Source: an uncultured Pelagibacteraceae bacterium (GTDB lineage: Bacteria > Pseudomonadota > Alphaproteobacteria > Pelagibacterales > Pelagibacteraceae). Taken from it: a stretch of DNA of 64,000 nucleotides. The notes under the pieces were generated by a model. It worked only from the letters and a program-made list of their open reading frames with translations, searched no databases and had not been told where the DNA came from. Positions within the stretch are counted from its first letter, which is position 1, and the number at the start of each line of letters is the position of its first letter. Shown here in pieces: positions 63,939-64,000 of the stretch. The stretch is from NCBI GenBank assembly GCA_902566925.1, contig CACFKO010000005.1, positions 20,877 through 84,876 of the forward strand, in the 5' to 3' direction. Position numbers and translations under genes: made by a program.

Positions 63939-64000
63939 AGGTCGGTGATTTAGTAAGAAGAAACGACGTTTTAGACTTCAAGGGTTTCCTACTTCAAGAG
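63932..64000 (+). CDS. GDLV-family protein (3' truncated by window)
   Basis: The frame starts MLKVGDLVRRNDVLDFKGFL and runs off the window edge. The KVGDLVR start and overlap with the previous gene identify it as a further family member, so a second array may continue downstream. Confidence 0.55.
   Translation, partial: MLKVGDLVRRNDVLDFKGFLLQE

Overview
The window is a contiguous piece of a large, tailed, probably lytic bacteriophage genome with a contractile tail. Every gene I can support is on the + strand, genes are tightly packed (many start/stop overlaps of the ATGA type), and no integrase, ribosomal RNA, transposase or CRISPR array was seen. A LysM-type baseplate wedge protein, a gp32-like ssDNA-binding protein, a UvsX/RecA recombinase and a DnaB/gp41-like helicase suggest a distant relative of the T4-like myoviruses. 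Leader peptides of the type MKITKSQLKQIIKEE recall uncultured aquatic myoviruses. The host cannot be named. The promoters have sigma70-type -35/-10 boxes with 17-bp spacers, so a bacterium with an ordinary housekeeping sigma factor is likely.

Layout. 1-5.9 kb: late structural genes (tail/baseplate). 5.9-17.2 kb: replication and recombination (exonuclease-less family A DNA polymerase, tubulin/FtsZ-like protein, ssDNA-binding protein, ParB/DGQHR-like protein, FKBP/SlyD-like chaperone, UvsX, FEN-type 5' exonuclease, replicative helicase, B12-dependent ribonucleotide reductase). 17.2-32.2 kb: nucleotide and small-molecule metabolism plus a second DNA polymerase (eukaryotic-type glutamine synthetase, ThyX, glutaredoxin, CAAX protease, DnaE-type polymerase III alpha, UV endonuclease, PurA-like adenylosuccinate synthetase, thioredoxin, dUTPase, TadE-like pilin, GMP reductase-like enzyme). 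32.2-49.2 kb: ClpP, GroEL and a cluster of proteins whose N-termini look like T4-type capsid-targeting leaders ending in (I/L)xE. This cluster includes a Nudix enzyme, a nucleotidyltransferase and several unknowns; a serine protease and a eukaryotic-type phosphomannomutase also lie here. 49.2-51.3 kb: a probable type II restriction-modification pair. 51.3-64 kb: an early-type accessory region with tRNAs for Asn, Ile, Met, Arg, Leu and Lys, two homologous structured RNAs, a MESH1-like ppGpp hydrolase, an orphan Phd-like antitoxin, a MoxR ATPase with a VWA/metallopeptidase partner, and a tandem array of tiny GDLV-type proteins.

Regulation. Two promoter classes are visible. Nine single-box promoters (TTGACr-17 bp-TATAAT type, often with an extended -10 TGTTATAAT) serve the 12.9-49.5 kb region. 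Eight nearly identical promoters between 51.8 and 62.2 kb carry three TTGACA-like boxes at invariant offsets (+11, +15, +23 to the -10). Several intrinsic terminators, and a four-copy hairpin with a conserved loop between 9.1 and 10.5 kb, add further RNA-level control.

The most unusual content is in the accessory region: the eight cloned promoters, a run of 13 overlapping paralogous small genes in which the same 14 bases encode the end of one protein and the start of the next, and the two homologous ~160-170 nt RNAs closed by 15-bp stems.
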